Position numbers and translations under genes: made by a program | Source of the DNA: an uncultured Lachnospiraceae bacterium | Lineage (GTDB): Bacteria; Bacillota; Clostridia; Lachnospirales; Lachnospiraceae | Direction of reading: 5' to 3' | Assembly (NCBI GenBank): GCA_910588755.1 | Contig: CAJUQZ010000028.1 | Location: 17,324-33,488, forward strand | DNA: 16,165 nucleotides | Part shown: positions 15,153 through 16,165 of the stretch, piece by piece | Numbering within the stretch: position 1 is the first letter of the stretch | Layout of the letters: each line of letters opens with the position of its first letter | Notes under the pieces: generated by a model | Databases searched by the model: none | The model's input: only the letters and a program-made list of their open reading frames with translations | Told to the model about the DNA's origin: nothing

Positions 15153-15181
15153 TGAATCTCCTATTTTGCAATAAAGCTTTG

Positions 15182-16165
15182 TTATCGCTCAAAATTTCCG
15201 ATTACTTCCTTACACCCGTAAAACGCCCGCTCGCCAACCTGTACACCCGCCGGCACCTGAATCCCGGAAACACCCCTGCAAAATGCAAACGCCTCCCTGC
15301 CGATGGTTTTCAGAGTGGAGGGCAGTCTGACCATTTTCAGACTATGGCACCGGTAAAAAGCGCGCTCCGGAATCTCCTCCACCCCTTCGGGAATCAGGAT
15401 TTCCTCCAGCGCAGTGCAGTTTTCAAATGCGCGCGTGCCAATCGCCCTGAGATTTTCGGACAACTCCACACTGCGCAGCAGGCCGCAGCCTGAAAACGCA
15501 TGTGCGCCAATATATGCCACGCCGTCAGCCTGCCTGACCTCCCGCAGCCACTTGCAGCCCGCAAAGGCGCGCGCGCCAATCTTCGCCACTGTTTTGGAAA
15601 ACGTGACCGTCGTCAGCAGATTTCCGTCCTGGAAAGCCCCTTCTCCGATCGCTGTGATGCCATCGGCAAGACGAAGCCTGGAAATGTTTCCCGTGCACTC
15701 CATAAGCACGCCGTTCCCGTCGGTCTTAAAACAGTTCAGACTGTCCGTCACGGCCTGCTTAGCCAGCGGCGGCAGCGCGCGCTCACGGTCTGCCAGACCT
15801 GTAAAAAATATAGTTTTTCTGTCTGGCAGTGTTATCTTACGCAGGTTGATACAGTTGCGGAACGCGTACTCCTCCACCTGCACATATCTAAATCTGCTGC
15901 CCCGAACCATTTCTGACGGAGTGTCTGACCCTGCCTTCTCAACACAGTTATCCCGAACCATTTCTGACGGAGTGTCTGACTCTGCCTTCTCAACACAGTT
16001 ATCCCGAATCATTTCTGCCGGGGTGTCTGGCTCTGCGTTTTCACAACTGCTGCTCTGAACCATTTCTGACAAAGAATCTGGCTCTGCGTTTTCACCCTTA
16101 TCTCCTACCGCCGAAAAACAAATACCCGTGATATCCAGACCGTTTGCAAATGCCCAGCCGCACAC
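15182..16165 (-). CDS. BspA-like leucine-rich-repeat protein (5' end missing)
   Basis: The last 327 residues are in the window and the frame is open at the right edge, so the true start lies outside. Residues 20-88 of the visible part are four tandem 17-residue units (SEMVRDNCVEKAESDTP type), acidic and with one Cys each. From about residue 95 there are LRR_5-type repeats with the usual rhythm of AFxxCxxLxxIxLPxxLxxIGxxAF: AFRNCINLRKITLP, AFSGCGLLRSVELS, AFENCTALEEILIP and AFYRCHSLKMVRLP. Such repeats mediate protein binding in surface or cytoplasmic proteins of gut bacteria. No secretion signal or anchor is visible because the N-terminus is missing. It is upstream of the reductase gene. Confidence 0.85.
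   Translation of the reverse strand: MCGWAFANGLDITGICFSAVGDKGENAEPDSLSEMVQSSSCENAEPDTPAEMIRDNCVEKAESDTPSEMVRDNCVEKAGSDTPSEMVRGSRFRYVQVEEYAFRNCINLRKITLPDRKTIFFTGLADRERALPPLAKQAVTDSLNCFKTDGNGVLMECTGNISRLRLADGITAIGEGAFQDGNLLTTVTFSKTVAKIGARAFAGCKWLREVRQADGVAYIGAHAFSGCGLLRSVELSENLRAIGTRAFENCTALEEILIPEGVEEIPERAFYRCHSLKMVRLPSTLKTIGREAFAFCRGVSGIQVPAGVQVGERAFYGCKEVIGNFER
15901..16100 (-). repeat. Four 51-bp tandem repeats inside the LRR gene
   Basis: Units at 15901-15951, 15952-16002, 16003-16053 and 16054-16100 (the last partial in similarity) repeat every 51 bp and stay in frame as 17 residues. The first two differ at one base in 51; the third and fourth have drifted further. This gradient indicates recent copying at the left end of the array. 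It is coding, so it is a protein repeat rather than a CRISPR. Confidence 0.85.

Noticed and set aside
15901..16100. CRISPR-like regular repeats
   Set aside because: Units are contiguous with no unique spacers and stay in frame as protein repeats.
1..16165. Insertion sequences, phage genes, tRNA or rRNA
   Set aside because: No transposase, integrase, terminal inverted repeats flanking a gene, or tRNA-like cloverleaf was seen.

Overview
The window looks like the chromosome of a gut Clostridia member, probably Lachnospiraceae. The signs are strong AGGAGG-type ribosome binding sites, CUT1 permeases of the LplB/YtcP type, a substrate-binding lipoprotein with a DUF3502-like tail, a LacI-type regulator and an AT-rich promoter region between moderately GC-rich genes. 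Assignment is by protein recognition only; no search was run.

Positions 1-12467 form one coherent sugar-utilisation locus. Transcribed right to left from a 608-bp divergent intergenic region (10843-11450) are two ABC permeases, a sugar-binding lipoprotein, a GH130 mannoside phosphorylase, a GH20 beta-N-acetylhexosaminidase and a large GH38 alpha-mannosidase. A GH85 endo-beta-N-acetylglucosaminidase lipoprotein follows and runs off the left edge. The LacI-type regulator is transcribed the other way. Together they describe N-glycan harvesting: surface GH85 cuts host glycans within the GlcNAc2 core, the ABC system imports the oligosaccharide, GH20 removes beta-GlcNAc, GH38 removes alpha-mannose, and GH130 phosphorolyses the remaining Man-beta-1,4-GlcNAc. 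No transporter ATPase is present, as is usual for CUT1 systems that share an MsmK-type ATPase. The layout recalls the pneumococcal complex N-glycan locus (EndoD, GH38, GH20C, NgtS-P1-P2) but has a phosphorylase step.

Non-coding structure in this locus is rich. There is a 35-bp inverted repeat plus repeated ACATTTGTAAA boxes in the divergent promoter region, 30-bp tandem repeats with hairpins just after the binding-protein gene, a strong terminator-like hairpin between the GH130 and GH20 genes, and a possible promoter plus 20-codon leader ORF before GH85.

Positions 12468-16165 are a different neighbourhood, all on the minus strand. They hold an unrecognised 234-aa cytoplasmic protein, a remnant of the AAA-ATPase-like/PD-(D/E)XK family with a large internal deletion, an aldo/keto reductase with a C-terminal cysteine-rich ferredoxin-like domain, and a BspA-like leucine-rich-repeat protein with four 17-residue tandem repeats, open at the right edge. 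A hairpin at 12495-12522 separates this block from the regulator.
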